Positions 6,055 to 6,697 of a stretch of DNA of 6,697 nt are shown piece after piece. Every line of letters begins with the position of its first letter. The first letter of the stretch is position 1. The DNA comes from a bacterium. Lineage in GTDB: Bacteria; Bacillota; Clostridia; Oscillospirales; Acutalibacteraceae. The DNA lies in NCBI GenBank assembly GCA_020627425.1, contig JAHKXX010000255.1, positions 1-6,697 of the forward strand, given 5' to 3'. The position numbers and the translations under genes are program-made. The notes under the pieces are model-generated. The model saw only the letters and a program-made list of their open reading frames with translations. It searched no databases and was not told the DNA's origin.

Positions 6055-6083
6055 TTGATATACTTTGATTTGTATGATAAAAT
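6055..6083 (+). promoter_or_regulatory. Sigma-A promoter (extended -10) of the STAS gene
   Basis: TTGATA (6055-6060), a 17-bp spacer and TAAAAT (6078-6083) make a good promoter, helped by TG at 6075-6076 forming an extended -10. The transcript would begin near 6090. It could fold at once into a small hairpin, 6091-6094/6113-6116 plus 6097-6101/6108-6112, ahead of the ribosome binding site CGGAGGT (6123-6129). Confidence 0.75.
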
Positions 6084-6136
6084 GAATAAGTGATACATGT
6101 CATAAAAGACATATCAATACATCGGAGGTTATATAA

Positions 6137-6433
6137 ATGTAAATAAAAACAACAAAAAACGACAGTGAGCTCACAGTTGCTCTTTTCGGCAGGCTGGATA
6201 CGCTTACTGCTCCCGATCTTGAGGATAAACTGGATGAAGAGCTTGACGGAGTAGAGAGGCTCATATTTGATCTTGGTGAACTGGAGTACATTTCAAGTGC
6301 CGGACTTCGTGTGCTTCTCGGCGCATACAAGATGATGGATGAGTATAATGGTATGCTTATCCGAAATGTAACCGAGTCTGTGATGGATGTCTTTGAGGTT
6401 ACCGGATTTTCGGAAATCCTTGATATCGAATGA
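6137..6433 (+). pseudogene. STAS-domain anti-sigma factor antagonist, stop at codon 2
   Basis: Anti-anti-sigma factors of the SpoIIAA/RsbV type bind or are phosphorylated by an anti-sigma kinase and so release a sigma factor or control another output. The frame translates to a complete STAS domain of about 96 residues: the first strand ELTVALFGRLDTLTAPDLE, then ERLIFDLGELEYISSAGLRV, then GMLIRNVTESVMDVFEVTGF. Ser54, in SSAGLR, aligns with the phosphorylated serine of DS[ST]GL in SpoIIAA/RsbV. The oddity is the start. GGAGG at 6124-6128 is eight bases before ATG 6137, but the next codon is TAA (6140-6142). The frame then continues from ATA AAA ACA without another interruption to TGA at 6431. 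No ATG, GTG or TTG lies in frame ahead of the domain core; the ATA at 6143 is the only near-start. A single AAA-to-TAA change (or a sequence error) explains it. Promoter, ribosome binding site and frame all look intact, so any inactivation is recent. Confidence 0.8.
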
Positions 6434-6438
6434 TGAAT

Positions 6439-6483
6439 CATTTCCCCGAACCGGTATAATTATGGTTTTTGGGAATGTTTTTT
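6439..6483 (+). terminator. Probable imperfect terminator after the STAS gene
   Basis: CATT..CCC..GAACC (from 6439) pairs with GGTTTTT-GGG-AATG (to 6477), with small bulges, and six T follow (6478-6483). It sits just behind the tandem TGA stops at 6431-6436. The stem is weaker than the others in the window. Confidence 0.55.
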
Positions 6484-6534
6484 GTAAAAAATTTAAATCA
6501 GTCTTTTTTAAAAAAATATTAAGTTATCTTTAGC

Positions 6535-6540
6535 TATAAT
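6535..6540 (+). promoter_or_regulatory. Isolated TATAAT, possible -10 for the last gene
   Basis: TATAAT occurs 83 bases upstream of the final start codon. I see no acceptable -35 at 16-18 bp spacing; that place holds an A-run. The leader from here to 6623 could hold control elements but I recognise none. Confidence 0.3.
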
Positions 6541-6623
6541 TACAATATCAACTGCTGATGAGATATAGTCCTACAGTCAAGACTTCGAGTAATTATTATT
6601 AACTAAAGAAAGGAAAAATCAAA

Positions 6624-6697
6624 ATGAAAAATCGTAATATAAAACTGACTGTCCTCTTTCTTGCCGCTATGATCGCTTGTATCGGTTCAAGCTGTAC
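6624..6697 (+). CDS. Probable lipoprotein, N-terminal fragment (cut by window end)
   Basis: Only the first 24 codons are visible. They encode MKNRNIKL, a hydrophobic stretch TVLFLAAMIA, then CIGSSC. This is a lipoprotein-type export signal, with the lipidated Cys being either residue 19 (MIAC) or residue 24 (GSSC). AAAGGA at 6609-6614 lies nine bases before the ATG. Nothing of the mature protein is present, so its function cannot be named. It is separated from the STAS gene by a terminator and about 140 bases, so it is probably a separate unit. Confidence 0.7.
   Translation, partial: MKNRNIKLTVLFLAAMIACIGSSC

Noticed and set aside
6100..6441. 113-codon minus-strand frame over the STAS region
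   Set aside because: It is Ser-rich and low in complexity and is the mirror of the STAS codons. The plus strand carries the real domain.
6551..6611. CTGATGAG followed later by GAAA, suggesting a hammerhead ribozyme
   Set aside because: The bases between do not form the required stem II, and no helix III surrounds the core.

Overview
The window looks like a chromosomal segment of a low-GC Gram-positive gut-type Clostridia, most like a Ruminococcus-type Oscillospiraceae. The basis is AT-rich intergenic DNA, strong GGAGG-type ribosome binding sites, consensus sigma-A promoters, Gram-positive lipoprotein signals, a Rex redox repressor and a T-box riboswitch. The genus is an inference. All convincing intact genes are on the + strand.

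Left part (1-735): a complete rex gene, the NADH/NAD+ sensing repressor. Its best start is the ATG at 73, not the upstream GTG at 61.

Centre (790-4130): a tryptophan uptake operon. A sigma-A promoter (792-820) drives a leader containing a T-box riboswitch. Its specifier codon is TGG (Trp). Its antiterminator bulge, UGGC, matches the GCCA 3' end expected of tRNA-Trp, and it ends in a 14-bp terminator (1066-1105). Behind it come a 16-codon ORF containing one Trp codon and then trpX (lipoprotein binding protein), trpY (permease) and trpZ (ATPase). The logic is closed: uncharged tRNA-Trp allows read-through into a transporter that brings in tryptophan. A perfect 12-bp hairpin separates trpX from trpYZ, and trpY and trpZ overlap by 14 nt.

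Right of centre (4131-5459): a GC-rich block of three adjacent hairpins of unknown nature (4166-4259), then a perfect-consensus promoter (TTGACA-17-TATAAT), an L,D-transpeptidase lipoprotein and its terminator.

Right part (5460-6697): a decayed stretch with a C-terminal scrap of an IS66-family transposase and an unrecognised short minus-strand frame. It is followed by a STAS-domain anti-sigma-factor antagonist gene with good promoter and ribosome binding site but TAA directly after its ATG. That frame is otherwise intact and is easily missed because of the stop. The window ends in the first 24 codons of another probable lipoprotein.

I found no CRISPR array, tRNA, rRNA or complete mobile element. 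The points most worth a second look are the ATG-TAA STAS gene, the Trp-containing mini-ORF behind the T-box, and the triple-hairpin block after trpZ.
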